Source: Poecilobothrus nobilitatus (Eukaryota; Arthropoda; Insecta; Diptera; Dolichopodidae). From it: 64,000 nt of DNA. Below, in pieces: positions 24,901-36,834 of the stretch. The notes under the pieces were generated by a model, which saw only the letters and a program-made list of their open reading frames with translations, did not search any database and was not told where the DNA came from. The first letter of the stretch is position 1. The number at the start of each line of letters is the position of its first letter. The stretch spans positions 263,647,590 through 263,711,589 of the forward strand of contig OX352773.1 in assembly GCA_947095535.1 (NCBI GenBank), in the 5' to 3' direction. Made by a program: the position numbers and the translations under genes.

Positions 24901-24966
24901 AAAACTAAGAAAAGGGAAACTAGAAAAAAATCACTTTGTATGTGGATTGATGTTTTTTTCTTTGTA

Positions 24967-25430
24967 TACAGGGTGTTTAAAGAGAAAACTGGATAACATT
25001 AAGGAGTGATAGGGGATGCCAAATCAAACAAAAAATCGTTGTTCATATAATGGACGATTTATTTTAAATATTTTCCGAAATAACGGTATTGTAAATTTTT
25101 CGTATATATTTTTTTAAAACAAAAATTTTATATTCTTCCTTGTGTAAATGAAGAAATTGATTCAATTATGTTTTGTAAGTAGGTATTTAAAACTTTTAAC
25201 TTTTGTACAAATATCTACAAATCTTTTTATCGTTATTTTAGTTAAAAAAATTATGAATTTTTGATTATAAAAAATTGTGATAATTTTACGTTCTTAAATA
25301 ACTGTGAATTTTTCAGAAAATCCCGTTATTAATATACCTTCTCTATCTAGAATAAATTTTTGCTTCATTTCATAATATACCCTATCATTATTCTCTGAAG
25401 TTATGCAGTTTATCCGTTAAAAACCCTGTA
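24967..25430. mobile_element. MITE-like element with TACAGGG ends (family I)
   Basis: The left end reads TACAGGGTGTTTAAAGAG and AAAACTGGATAACATTAAGG, with GTGATAGGGGATG behind. The reverse complement of the right end reads TACAGGGTTTTTAACGGA and TAAACTGCATAACTTCAGAG, with ATGATAGGGTAT behind. The imperfect terminal inverted repeat is about 50 bases long. The outermost TA on each side could be the target duplication. No transposase frame is present. The element is 464 bp. Confidence 0.8.
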
Positions 25431-27999
25431 GAATATCTTCTTTGCTTTTTTTGTATAGCATATGTGTATGTGTTTATTAATCGTGTACATATTGTATATA
25501 ATATATGACGTACACATACTTAATAGTGTAAAATATATGAATATGTGTTACAACATATACTTGTATATACTAAATGAATTGTAATATTATTAGGAGAAAA
25601 ATATATCGAATATATCGAATAAATATGTCGACAATATCGAAATGTAGATATACAAAACATATTATATAAAATAAATCTATATTTTATATATTCTAAATAC
25701 AGTTAAACTAAATATTATAAAGTCAATTATAAGTAAAAATCAAAATAATTTAAAATATTAATAAAATAGTGTAGAAAATGACGTATATATATAACATTTT
25801 CTTTTAAATTATTTCCTTTACATTAATTATTTTTTAATTTCATTTAGAACTCTTTCATTTTTTTATTACTGTAAAATGAATTTAGAATTGTGATTAATAT
25901 ATTTAAGTAGCAGTATAAAAACTGTAATTTTTAGTTCTTTTAATTTTCGTTACGAAATCATCATCTATGACTTATTTATCACATATTGATTCACTAAAAC
26001 TAGAATGAACCAATTTTATTTTACATAATTGGAATATAATTGCCCCACCAACTTTTGGTGATGGAAAATATATACGTGCCAAAACAGTTTTTCTAGTTTA
26101 TTATTTTTACATATTTTTCTATTTTAATAACTAAATAATATTTAAAAATATAAAAACTAACCTATACCTACCTACCTATTCATTTTCAATAATTATTTTC
26201 CAGAAATATATTATATATATATTTATTTTGATGTGTAATGAATACGTTCGCTTTCTATAACAATTTTGTGATCACTAAAATTAAATTAATGAATAAGTGA
26301 TCAATAATTCGTAACAGTAAATCTCTAACAAGCTTTAACATGTGCATTTTGAAATATGTATGTAGAAAAGTGTAAATATATACATGTATAATTTATACAA
26401 AAATAGTGTTAACAACATTTTATTTCAAAAAATTGGGTTATTATAAATAACATAAATACATCCTTAAATGGAATATATATATATGTCTCTACAGTTTTGA
26501 AAGATTTAGATAAATTGACAGCCTAAGTATTAATTAATTCACTTGAATTAAATTAAGTATCTGACATTTAAAAATGACGGTGACATGTTGCCTGTTATTT
26601 TAAAGTTATTTAAAAATTTTCCAAATTATATTTTATAATTTTCATTTCTCCAAATAGACAAGTTTTCCAAAAATATTTTATAATACATTTCTGTTCTTCT
26701 CTTATTGCATTCCAGAAGTAAATTTGATAGTAAAAACTTCAACTAGTTCAAATATTATATTATATCTTATAATAACGGTGCATATTAGTATGTATCTTTT
26801 AAACTATAATACGATTATACATATGGGTAGGATTTCGATTTTTTTATATTTTTTAAACATACACATAAAGTTCTTCAAGGTTTTTAACCACAATATTATA
26901 CACAATATTATAAATAACAATCATATAATTTTAAACCTCACTGTACATAAAAATACAATAAAATTTTGTTTAAAATTAAAATATTTTGATTTTTGTAGCA
27001 GGTTTAATTGCAAAGCTGCTTATAATTTTTCATGTTCTCTTTTGTTTTATTTTATTTTTAATACAAAAATTGACTTTTATAAATCCAATATCCGGTATTT
27101 TAATGTAATAAGATTTAAAAAAAAATTTTGATTGAATAGGTACTATCTAAGAGCAAAGAATCAAAATATATTATAAAATTTGTAATTTTTTTGAAACTAA
27201 AAAAAGATGGAAAAAGAATGCGGAAAACCTTTTTTTGTTTTTTTTTTTGGTTAAAAATATGAAGAATCATTGTAGTTATTTTGGAAATCATCTTTATACT
27301 ACCTACATTTTTTTTTTGTAACTATATTTTATATATATGTACATTTATCTCATTTCTTTATTAAGTATTTTATAGAATTATTTAAGGAATAAATTATTAG
27401 AATTTCATGAGTTTAAAAGAAATAAAACATTTTTTTTATTTAAAAAGGTGTGATGATATTCAAATGGTATTGAAATACACAATAAGGAAATAAGTCTCCT
27501 TTCTAGTGATTTGGTAAGACAAAAAAAAAAATTTTTTGAGTAATTTTTCATATTAATTTAGCTGAAATCTAAAAATATTTTTCTTAAGTGCTTTAATTCT
27601 ATTGAAAATATAACATGGAGTTTTTTTTAAGAAAAATGAAAATTCATATGTCAAGAACCAAAAGAAGTTTAAGAATTTGGAAGTTGATATAAGAATAAAT
27701 AAATATGGTTTTTTTATTAATTTTTTTTTTTTTTTAAATAAATATTTAGTTTTTAAAGTGATGTCGGTTTTTATACAATTAAGAAGATAAAAAATACATA
27801 ATCTTTTTGTTATTTAATTTTTCTTTGCAAGTTAACCTTACATCTTTTTTTCTTTAGCGGTAATGATCAAATAAAACTAAACCTTTAAAAGTGGTTCTAA
27901 ATCATTCTGAAATTTTAAATTATTAGATTGTAAATAACTCTCTGATGCATAAATTAATTATTTAAATTAAAAGTATTTCAATAAAATAAAATTAAATCC
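25431..27999. other. AT-rich stretch, no gene seen
   Basis: The 135-codon frame at 26724-27131 is the longest in the window, but it is I/N/F/H-rich, has no domain and has no coding-like base bias, so it is not called. Tandem ATATCGAAT-type repeats occur near 25600. Confidence 0.6.
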
Positions 28000-28425
28000 T
28001 AGGACCTGGCTAGCGGTACTTAAAGCGACTTAAGTAAATGTCAAAATTTTGTAGGCTCTTATACAATTGCATACAGTTATTCAAGAATATTATATAAGTC
28101 AACTACATAATTGTGTTTTCGTTAAAAATTTTACATTTCGTTCAATTAATTTAGCATGTACGACATCTGGTTTATGGAAACTTAAGTAATTAAGTAAAAT
28201 GACATTTGATTTTTTTTATAAATGAAGTATAATTAATAAATTTTAACATAACATAAACAATAACATTAAATTAAATTTTTTAAAATGTTCTTTGTTTATT
28301 TTTAAAATTTAAAAATGAAATTAATATTTCAGCTGTCAAGTTTGTGCCCGTCAAATGACTTAAGCCGAATAGTTTACATTAAAGTTGCTTTAAGTTTTCA
28401 TGTAAACTTAAAGGTCTAAAACGAA
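28000..28425. repeat. Possible inverted-repeat element
   Basis: GGTACTTAAAGCGACTTAAG on the left and, as reverse complement of the right side, AACTTAAAGCAACTTTAATG occur about 400 bases apart. AAATGTCAAAA on the left and GTCATTTGACGGGC on the right (reverse complement) lie further in. The match is imperfect and the boundaries are unclear. Confidence 0.3.
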
Positions 28426-28682
28426 AAGTATTCAGTTGCAGAGTATTCAGTCAGTAAAAAAAAAATACCTGAAACAAAAATTGATTAAACATTTTTTTTA
28501 AAGTCGATTCATTTTCCAAAATTTTGAAAATCGAATTGTAATTTTCTAATATAAATTCTGATTATAAAATATTTTTCATGGTTCATTGCTTATCTGTACA
28601 GCAAAAAATGCTGAGACATTAAAAATGTTTATAAGAAAGGATAAGATATATGAATTTTTATGAAAGAAAGCATAATTTTTAC

Positions 28683-29200
28683 AAATGCCTAAGGTACAGA
28701 TGTCTAAAAATAGCAAATTTTCAATTTTTGAGCCCTAATAGCACTTAAACAGGGCTTGGTACAAAAACAATCTGTTCTGAGGAAACTTCTAATTCTAAAA
28801 GTTCTTCCTTGTGTCAAAATTTCAAGTCCCTATATCTAAAAGCGTTACCTGAGTTATGAAAAAATAAAAATCATGCAAAATTTGGTTTTCACATAACAGT
28901 AAATTTAGATACTAAATTTACAAAAAAGTGTATAATTTTGATATTAATTTGTAAAGATAAAAAAAAATCCTGTCGGGTGACATTTTCATATTGAAAAGAA
29001 TTTTGAACAGAACCTTCGATAGACACCTTTAAAAACAGGGCTTTTTTAAAGTTTGATGGACTGTAGCTGCGTATGGGATGGGGCTATTTTTCTAATTTTT
29101 TTCTCTATCTTTAACGGTGTAGAAGTTTTGTAAATAGACAGACAGACAGACAACGGACGGACGGACAGAGTGAAACTAATAGACAATTTTTTTCAAAATA
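28683..29200 (-). repeat. Family D dispersed repeat, copy 4
   Basis: The minus-strand copy carries, in order on plus, TAGCAAATTTTCAATTTTTG, CTTAAACAGGGCTTGGTAC, TTCTAATTCTAAAAGTTCTT, GGTTTTCACATAACAGTAAA, GGACTGTAGCTGCG, GGTGTAGAAGTTTTGTAAA and GGACGGACGGACAGAGTGAA. The distal end found in copies 3 and 5 is missing. Confidence 0.85.
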
Positions 29201-31712
29201 ATAATAAAAAAAAATATAGGTATTTAAGTAATGATAAAATAAATTGTAAACATTGCCGAAAGTAAATGAAGCTGACAAGCTTCACTGTGGAAGATACACA
29301 GGCTAACGCATATTGTCTCAAACCATGTGTCACATTAAATTATTTTTCATATGTTTGATTTAATAAGGAATTTTTAAATGGTTTATTCTTGTATAAGTAT
29401 TTTTTTTTTAAATAACATCTAAATAAAGAAAATTAATTTAAACTGCTTTATATTAATATTGAATTGAAAATGAAATGTCTTTGTGTGTGTTTTTACAAAC
29501 CGTTCCTTACTTTAGAAACTACTACTCCTAATCGATTTTCAATATTTATATTTCGATAATGAAATATTTTTAACTAAAAATTTCGATTAAGGAGTACATT
29601 ATATAAATTTCAAATAAATTTTAATTTTATTGAAATCTAATTTTATCAAACACTAATGAAAATAAGTTGAAACTGTAAATTCAGCACATAATCACTTTAT
29701 TTTCACCAAAAATTTTAATCATTTTTAATTACAAAACTACTGAATCGATTTTTATGAATACATAACCAAAAGATTGGTATTTTTTTTCTTTGGTTGTAAC
29801 ACTTTTTTTTTTCAATTTTGATGGTATTTCAGGTGAAAAAATATGTATGAATTTTTGTTTTTTTCATATTTTTGCGGTTTCGGTTATTTTTTTTTGTTTG
29901 CAAAAATAAATTGAAATATTCAGCAGAAATGTGTATTAATTCGATTTGGGGCAGCTGTGAGATATTGATGTATAAAGTTTTATTTGCAAAGGATAATATT
30001 TACATTTTATGAAATTTTATGGAATTTCGATATGAATTTAGAAAAAATTCAAATTTTATTTTAATTTATAAATAACGGCATATTTAGTTAAATATTTCAT
30101 AACGAAAATCAAAAATGAAACTAGTAATAGTAACTCAAAATAGAATTTGTAGAAATGTAATGATGAGGATGCCTTAAACCTCATAATTCAATATTTGATT
30201 GTTTCAGTCGAGAGATTACAGAAGGTTTGAATCTATATCGCGAATGTTAAGAGTGACTAACTCAATCTCTGACTCTTTTTGATACAAATGTTAAAAAACT
30301 GACACTAAAGACCAGACTTTATGCGAGTATGAACAACAGTGGTGGTCAAAGCATGAAGAGTGTGAATCAATAATCATAGTCTGTTTAGCATCTTATTACG
30401 AGGGGAAAGCATGATTCCCGTCCTATTTTTGTGTAGAAAATTTTTAAATTATATTAGATTGGTTAGGTATACTCAATAAATTAACATACTTACATTCATT
30501 TTTACGAAAGTGAGACTTTATATGTTCAGAATTTGGCTCAATTAATAATCTTGGTATATTTATTTATTTATTTGCTTAAGCCCTGGTTCATTCTTGACAT
30601 GTTGGAAGTTGAATCAAGATATTGTTTAGGAACTAGGAACTCTAGATGAAAGTTCAAGGAACATAGATGAAAGTTGCGGATTTTATACGTTTGCATTACA
30701 TTATTACATAATTTGCTTGTTATGTTCTAGAACAAAAGAAAGGCGTAGATAACGTAACATTGTATTTCATATAGCCCTTGTAAAATGATGACCTTTCAGT
30801 TTTTTGTAATAGTTCCCGAAATGAACAATTTAACTGATGCTTGAATTAAGCAACGAACTGATACAAATAAAAAAAAACTAAATCTTTTGAAATTTTCTAG
30901 AAAAATTCAAAAATAGATGGTTGTCAGAACTTTTAAGCATTTAGTAATTTTAAAAACTTTAGTAGATTTAAATTTAGAGAGTACTTAATACGTAAGTGTA
31001 TACATAAATAGTCGAATAGTGGAAATTTTGTGGAATCAAAGAGACGTTGTGGAATCAATGCAGGCTTTGAACTTGAGAAAGAAAGTAATTAAAGTAAAGT
31101 TGATATACGTTTTTTTTTTATTTTATTTAAATTATTTTAATTGTAAATTTAATAATTTTTCAAAGTTTCGTAAATGATTGCAAATTACAACAAACGATCT
31201 TAGAAAATTAACACGAAAACGAATTTTAAAATTTTTGTTGGCGGAAATTCTAGGATTCGTTTGATTTTCGGAAGCAGGGTGACTCTAAATAAATTTAACC
31301 CAGTTAAAGATAAAATTAGATATAAATTTTAATTTTATAAATCTCAGATTGCCGCCTATTAAAAACCAATATTAAAAATTGAACAAAAAAATGTGAAACT
31401 CTTTTCGTCTTAACAGTATATAGGTGAAGAAAATTATAGTAAAGTGGACATTTTTTTTTTTAATTTTTTTTTCAAAATTATGTTAAATTTTTATTTATTC
31501 TTTTACAGAATTCAGATTCAGGTCTATTTATTTAAAGGTTTTACGTCAATGTTTAGGTTAAATACTCACGTCACTTTAATTTAGTTCTAAAAGCTAATAG
31601 TTTGCATTTGAAATTATGGAGAAGAGAATATCATCAGTTTTTAGACTCTGGTGTATAGACAACTTCATAGAATTTATCTAATTCTACCATTTTTATTTGG
31701 TCTTACGTGGAC
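29201..31712. other. AT-rich stretch, no gene identified
   Basis: GAAGC/GCTTC flank a short loop near 29268-29283. AAACTACTGAATCGATTTTT near 29725 and ACTACTACTCCTAATCGATT near 29520 are phrases I associate with Helitron-like repeats, but no ends are visible. The segment 30170-30440 is less AT-rich; I found no continuous frame or known motif in it. Confidence 0.45.
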
Positions 31713-32536
31713 TTTTTAGCACATTTCCAAAAAAAATTTGAAAAAATGTGCTTATTAGTTTCACTCTGTCCGTCCGTCCGTCTGTTTACAAAACTTCTAC
31801 AGCGTTAAAGATAGAGAAAAAAAAATCATGGGTAGGTCTCATAAAAAAAATAATTTTGTGGAACAACCTTTTCATGTAGTCCCATCCATTACGGAGCTAC
31901 AGCCCCTCAAACTTTGAAAAAGCCCTATTTTTAAATGTATATATCTTATGTTCTGCTTAAGATTTTTTCAATCTGAAAACGTCATACGACAGGTATTTTT
32001 TTTTAACTTTGTAAATTAATAGCAACATTATACATTTTTTTTAAATTTAGTATTTAAATTTACCGTTATGTGAAAACCACATTTTGCATGAAATTTCTTT
32101 TTTCATAACTCCGGCACCCCTTTAGATAGGAACCTGAAATTTTGAGACAAGAAAGAACTTTTAGAATTAGTAAAAGTTTCCTCATTAGTATAAGTTTTTG
32201 GTAGCATTCCCTGTTTAAGAGTTATTACGCCTCAAAAATTGAAAATTTGCTATTTTTAGAAAGCTGTAACTTAGGCACCTGTAAAAATTTTTCTTCGGCA
32301 AGACATGAAAATTAAAGGTTCAATAATATATTTTTACGTGTGTTAACGCCTTTTCTTAGTTATATAGGATTCCGGACTTACGGCCCCTCAAAATTTCAAA
32401 AATGTCCTATTTTCACGTTTTTTCTTATTACATGAAATTTTCATATTTTTGTGCAAGTCACACTTCTAAACAGTTTGTATTGAGTTTTGGAAATGTGCGC
32501 TTTTAAAAACCATTGGTTTACATTCTACCTTGTTTT
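31713..32536 (+). repeat. Family D dispersed repeat, copy 5 (best preserved)
   Basis: It begins TTTTTAGCACATTTCC with AAAAATGTGC behind, then TTTCACTCTGTCCGTCCGTC and TCTGTTTACAAAACTTCTAC. It continues through TTACGGAGCTACAGCCCC, CTTTAAATTTACCG-type core, TAACTCCGGCACCCC, GCTGTAACTTAGGCACCTG and TTTTTACGTGTGTTAACG, and ends AATGTGCGCTTTTAAAAACC, ATTGGTTTACATTCTACC, TTGTTTT. About 0.82 kb. Both extremities contain AAATGTGC. No protein is encoded; the frame at 32487-32681 starts in its last blocks. Confidence 0.9.
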
Positions 32537-33346
32537 CAATATAATTAGTAACCCAACATATTTTTTTCACTATACAGAAATAAAATTTCACTTCCTTAGA
32601 GTTCCATTTTGCATTAGATATAATTTGTCCGATAAAAATAGGGAAGCTGTTAAATTAAAACTACCTGTTGTCATTTCATAGTCTGTTTATTCAACAACTC
32701 ATGGAAAATATACATATGCCTATATATAATATATAACTGCATAAAATATATTTTGTGCTATATACTATTTCTATATAATATATACATAAAATTTAAAAGA
32801 ATCTAAAAACATAATTAAATTTAATTATTGCAGAAAATTAAAGCATATTAAAATTCAATTTTTGTTGCAAAAGTCAAAGCCTATTAATTTGAACCTATAA
32901 CGAGACAAATCATCCTTACACAAAATCCATTTTCACATTATTATTCACAAAGAAGAAAAAAAAACAAAACAATGGAAGTATCATACTCTGATCCATATAA
33001 ATGGCAAAAATTATTCTGGCATCTGGGTATAAAAACTTTATCTTTTTTTTGCTTCTGATCCTGCCAATTCTTCAGAATTTTATTGGATTTTTCAATTGTT
33101 TTCTGAGAATCAATTTTTATCAAGAATTATATCCTAGAAACCCATCTTTCTTCAAAATCTAAATCTAAAAGTCAAATTACTGTCTATAAAGGGTACTTAG
33201 TTTTTCTATGAACAAAAGAGTTGAATAACCGAATAAACTGTAATAAATGGGTCTCAAGAAAAAAACAAAAAAAGAACAAAAAAAATTAGTCTTTTGAACT
33301 TTAATTCATTAAAATGAAAATTAATTTTTATTCTTCATAATATATA

Positions 33347-33392
<46 letters not shown>

Positions 33393-34082
33393 TTTGTGCT
33401 AAAGGAATCATTTTATGAATACGAATTACTAATTACATATGGACAGTGCAGAACAAAATTTCCTATTTGTATTAGAAAATTTATTATAAATATTTTTCTT
33501 GAGACTTTCAGTGGAAAAATATTATTTTTAATATACATAGTTGAATAATCAATGAAGACCGTTCAACTCTTTATAGAATCTTATCACTGCAAGAAAAATA
33601 TAAGAGTTTCATTGTGACGTTCTCTCGTACTCAATTCAAAAATGAAAAAAGAGATCATTATTTATTCCAAAAATATTATTTTTTATCTTTAAACATTTCA
33701 ATATTAATTATTGAAAAACATTTTGGATCCATTAAAATACCTTTAAAAATCTCGAGCAGTAGAGATAGCACTTTATACAGAAGTAATTGAAAATGTTAAC
33801 ACGAACCTTAACCTAATAATATTTCAAATAAGTAGTAAAACAAAAAAAAACTTTTCAGCTGATTTTTGAAATAACCAAAGATGAAAAACTCCAAAAATCT
33901 AGATTAAAACCGTTTTATAATATATAAATTTGAACAAGGATCTGAGGACTTGGAAAAATACTTTACAAAGTATTGAATTCAGAGGTGTTCACTAAAAAAA
34001 TAACAATACCCTATAGGGAACCATTATCGTTTTACACTAAATTAAACAAAAATTCAATTGAAAAGAAGGACAAGGAGGCATC
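32537..34082. other. AT-rich stretch with a long (AT)n tract, no gene seen
   Basis: Contains (AT)n at 33352-33384. No domain-bearing frame on either strand. Confidence 0.6.
33352..33384. repeat. (AT)n microsatellite
   Basis: About 16 uninterrupted AT units. Confidence 0.95.
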
Positions 34083-34213
34083 AAATGTATAAAACTGAAC
34101 TTGAATTCAAATCTCATTTTTCCGGACAAAATTGGCTGAGCTTTTTAATTTACTTCTATTTTCTTTTTTTTGTAAAAATGCAATTTGATCTTGATCTGAG
34201 TTTAATGTATTCA
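34083..34213. mobile_element. Family F hairpin element, copy 2
   Basis: The left arm ATGTATAAAACTGAACTTGA then TTCAAATCTCATTTTTCC, and the right-arm reverse complement TACATTAAACTCAGATCAAG then ATCAAATTGCATTTTTAC, show the same design as 19626-19749, more decayed and with a longer AT-rich loop. Confidence 0.65.
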
Positions 34214-35046
34214 ACGAAAGACTCTTAGGTGTATTTCTAATAACTGTCATAACATGAGTATTCGAAAAAATTTTTTTTTTAATTTTGAATTTATTATAAA
34301 TTTTAAAACTTACAAAACTAATAAAACAAAAAAATCAAAATCAAACAGGATGTTTAATTTATTATTTGGAAGCCTTATATATAATATATATGTAATAAAG
34401 GCTACCCCAATCAAGTCTAGTTATTTTAATCCAATACTGTACAATATGAGGAAAAAATGTATATGAAAAAAAAATAAATTAATATTCTATACTATGTATA
34501 CATTTACATAAAGTTACATTTATAATTACTATTTACAAATATCCTTTTTTTTTATTTGTTCTTTTTATTCTATAAAATATTGAATGTACCCTCAAGTATT
34601 GAAGGTAATTAAATTTTATTTTAATTTTCTAAATTTTATGAAATATTTAAATTAAAAAATATCTTTCTTTTTTTAATGATATCATATACCTAATATACCT
34701 AATGTATAATACAACATTTTACATATGCACATTTACATATATGTACATATATTATATATTATATACATTTTATACTATTATCTTACTGCATTATTGATTT
34801 TAAAATAAATTACTTGAGTATAAATTGAAATAATTTGCTTAACTATTTTTATTCTCTTCCCATTATTTTTTAGTAGGTACATATACACAATATTTATTCT
34901 AAAGTTGATAAAGTATATATATATATATATATATTATGTATGTATATATAAAATTAATATAAGGTTATAAAAAACCTTTTTTTTTTTTTTACGCATTACT
35001 TATATTATATTACATAATAATATAAAAAAATATATATATATCCTTT
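34214..35046. other. AT-rich stretch, no gene seen
   Basis: TATATATA tracts at 34916-34935 and 35030, and T-runs. The 70-codon frame at 34254 is composition noise. Confidence 0.6.
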
Positions 35047-35765
35047 TTATACGCATAAGTATGTACTAAAGAAATTCATAGGGTATAATAAATCTTCCAT
35101 TATATTTGTGATACCTTATACGAGAAGTGATAGATATGGGCCCTGTTTACATTTGTTAACATTTCTGTATATGCAATGATTTATTCGTACTTGTATTTAA
35201 AATGTGCTACAAAACTCTCGCGTTTACATTAAGTATTTGTGTTTTGCTGTTACAACTTTATATGTGTGCGTTAATATTATAAATTATTTTTTTGACCTGA
35301 TAAAATTTTTTATTGTTGCTTTACATGCATTGGTGACTTTGTAACAACTAAAGCAGCTAAATTTTGGTTAACAAAAATGAATAAAGGTTTTCGGAATTTT
35401 ACGCATTTTAGTCGTTTTTTTTCGTTTTTAAATTTTTTTTTTGGGAGAAGCGAGGAAGTGGGAAAGAAAAAGTTCCAACTGAATAATGCAACCAGTATAA
35501 ACAGGCGGATGGAAAAATAGTATATATATTCTTCCCCACGACCAAATTATCAGTCGTTTTATGGCAATGACTTCTGCAAAATTTTGTTGGTCTACAAAAG
35601 CAAGTTTGGAAAGTTGATGTAGAATTTATTTTATTATATGAGCATAAGTCAATTCTGCAAATACTTTATAATCTGGGTACTTAGTAGAATTTTTATGGTA
35701 ACATCTTAAATTATGTTCGTACGGGAATCCTAGAGTTGACATTATACACTTTTCCTCGTTACATT
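35047..35765 (+). repeat. TATACCC-type dispersed repeat (family G), copy 1
   Basis: The start has the mutated hairpin TATACGCATAAGTATG then AGGGTATAATAAATC, followed by ATTTGTGATACCTTATACGA. The end has TTATGGCAATGACTTCTGCA, AAATTTTG, GTTCGTACGGGAATCC, TAGAGTTGACATTATACAC and TTTTCCTCGTTAC. These match the start and end of the copy at 58741-59512. The middle is diverged. Confidence 0.7.
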
Positions 35766-36243
35766 TTTTTTATAGAATTCAAATAATTACATATATATAA
35801 ATGTATGTGCTGATATATATTATGTATATACATATATTGTCTAATTAAAATTCATTACATTATTTCATAAAAATTCAAAATTGATGAATAATTTTTTGTT
35901 CTTATGTCAACTAATATCTTTAATTTTTGCAATATATTCTATTTCATTTCATTTTGTTGCGTCCTAGAATAAATGACTACGAATTAAATGAAAACAAAAA
36001 CAAAGAATTAAAAAAAAACAAAGAACAAAAAAAAAGGAATAAAAATACATATATTATACATATATATATACCTAATATAAAGAATTTTCACATTGTGTTC
36101 TGCATATTTTATTTATTCAAATTTTTCTTTGAAAATAAATTAAGTTCTTTAGAATAAAATAATAATACACCATATATTATTATAATAATATATAAATATA
36201 TATAAAAATACACATATATACATATGTGTATATATATATATTA
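35766..36243. other. AT-rich stretch, no gene seen
   Basis: Poly-A-rich and TATATA tracts. The frame at 35927-36157 is K/N/I-rich noise. Confidence 0.6.
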
Positions 36244-36832
36244 CAGTGGAGCTTACCTAACTTGTACCTTCCTAAACTCGAACTTCTCCTGAACTCTAAC
36301 TATTTTGATGCATTTAAAATTTTGTTTCAATTGTTTATATAAATTAGTTTCTCTTACTCGAAAATCTCTTTAACTCGAACTATTCTTTTACTCGAACTAT
36401 TTAACGTCATTTTGAGTAAAAAAGTTTCCTTAACTCGAACGTTTTGTTGAATTAAATTGAAAAGAAAATTAACTCTGGTTATTCTTTTTGTTTTTTTTTT
36501 TTTTTTTGTTATCATTCTCTCATTTCTGTTTTAGTTTTCATCATTATTTGTTAACATGATGTGCATGTTGGTACATTACTTGTACATGTTTACATATTTG
36601 ACAGTTATAAACATTCAGTTCAAGCAAATAACATATTTTTTGTGTTCGTTGTAAACTTCAAATTAAAATGCCCGGTAGAAAATTAAAATATTTACCTATA
36701 TCTTTAAAGAAAAGAAAAAATTAATTTATTTATGCTTTGTGCAATTTTTTTTAAGTTTCTATTACTCAAATTCGCTTTAACTCGAACCAATTTCTGAACA
36801 TTTAGAAAGTTCGAGTTATAGAAGTTTCACTG
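36244..36832 (+). mobile_element. pogo/Tigger-like DNA transposon, internally deleted
   Basis: The element is bounded by TA on both sides (36242-36243 and 36833-36834). The left terminus is CAGTGGAGCTTACC and the right, as reverse complement, is CAGTGAAACTTCTATAAC. CTCGAAC recurs at 36277, 36374, 36391, 36434 and 36781, with an inverted GTTCGAG at 36809 and a variant CTCGAAA at 36357. Subterminal CTCGAA repeats with CAGTG ends and TA duplication fit the pogo branch of Tc1/mariner. An ATG at 36668 opens a short frame, MPGRKLKYLPISLKKRKN, like the start of a pogo/Tigger transposase. It stops after 18 codons, and the DNA-binding and DDD parts are gone. Mobilisation would need a transposase in trans. 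Confidence 0.75.
36668..36724 (+). pseudogene. Possible N-terminal stub of a pogo-like transposase
   Basis: 18 codons starting MPGRK and rich in lysine, ending at TAA. Tigger/pogo transposases commonly begin with a short basic stretch such as MP(G/P)KRK ahead of the CENP-B-type helix-turn-helix. The position between the left and right subterminal repeats is right for the start of the old transposase frame. The identification rests on few residues. Confidence 0.35.
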
Positions 36833-36834
36833 TA

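Larger units (their letters stand above)
20706..24966. other. AT-rich stretch with simple repeats, no gene seen
   Basis: Contains (AAT)n at 21357-21381, a 22-base T run near 21553 and (TTG)n at 21921-21953. A slightly GC-richer patch at 21955-22140 has no identifiable content. Frames at 21687, 21892 and 23883 are short and unlike known proteins. Confidence 0.55.

Noticed and set aside
26724..27131. 135-codon open frame on plus, the longest in the window
   Set aside because: The product is dominated by I, N, F, H and K, with no domain, no codon bias and AT-rich flanks. Stop-free stretches of this length are unsurprising when searching 64 kb in six frames.
29460..29900. Helitron-like body
   Set aside because: Two phrases resemble such elements, but neither a 5' start nor a hairpin/CTRR end could be found.
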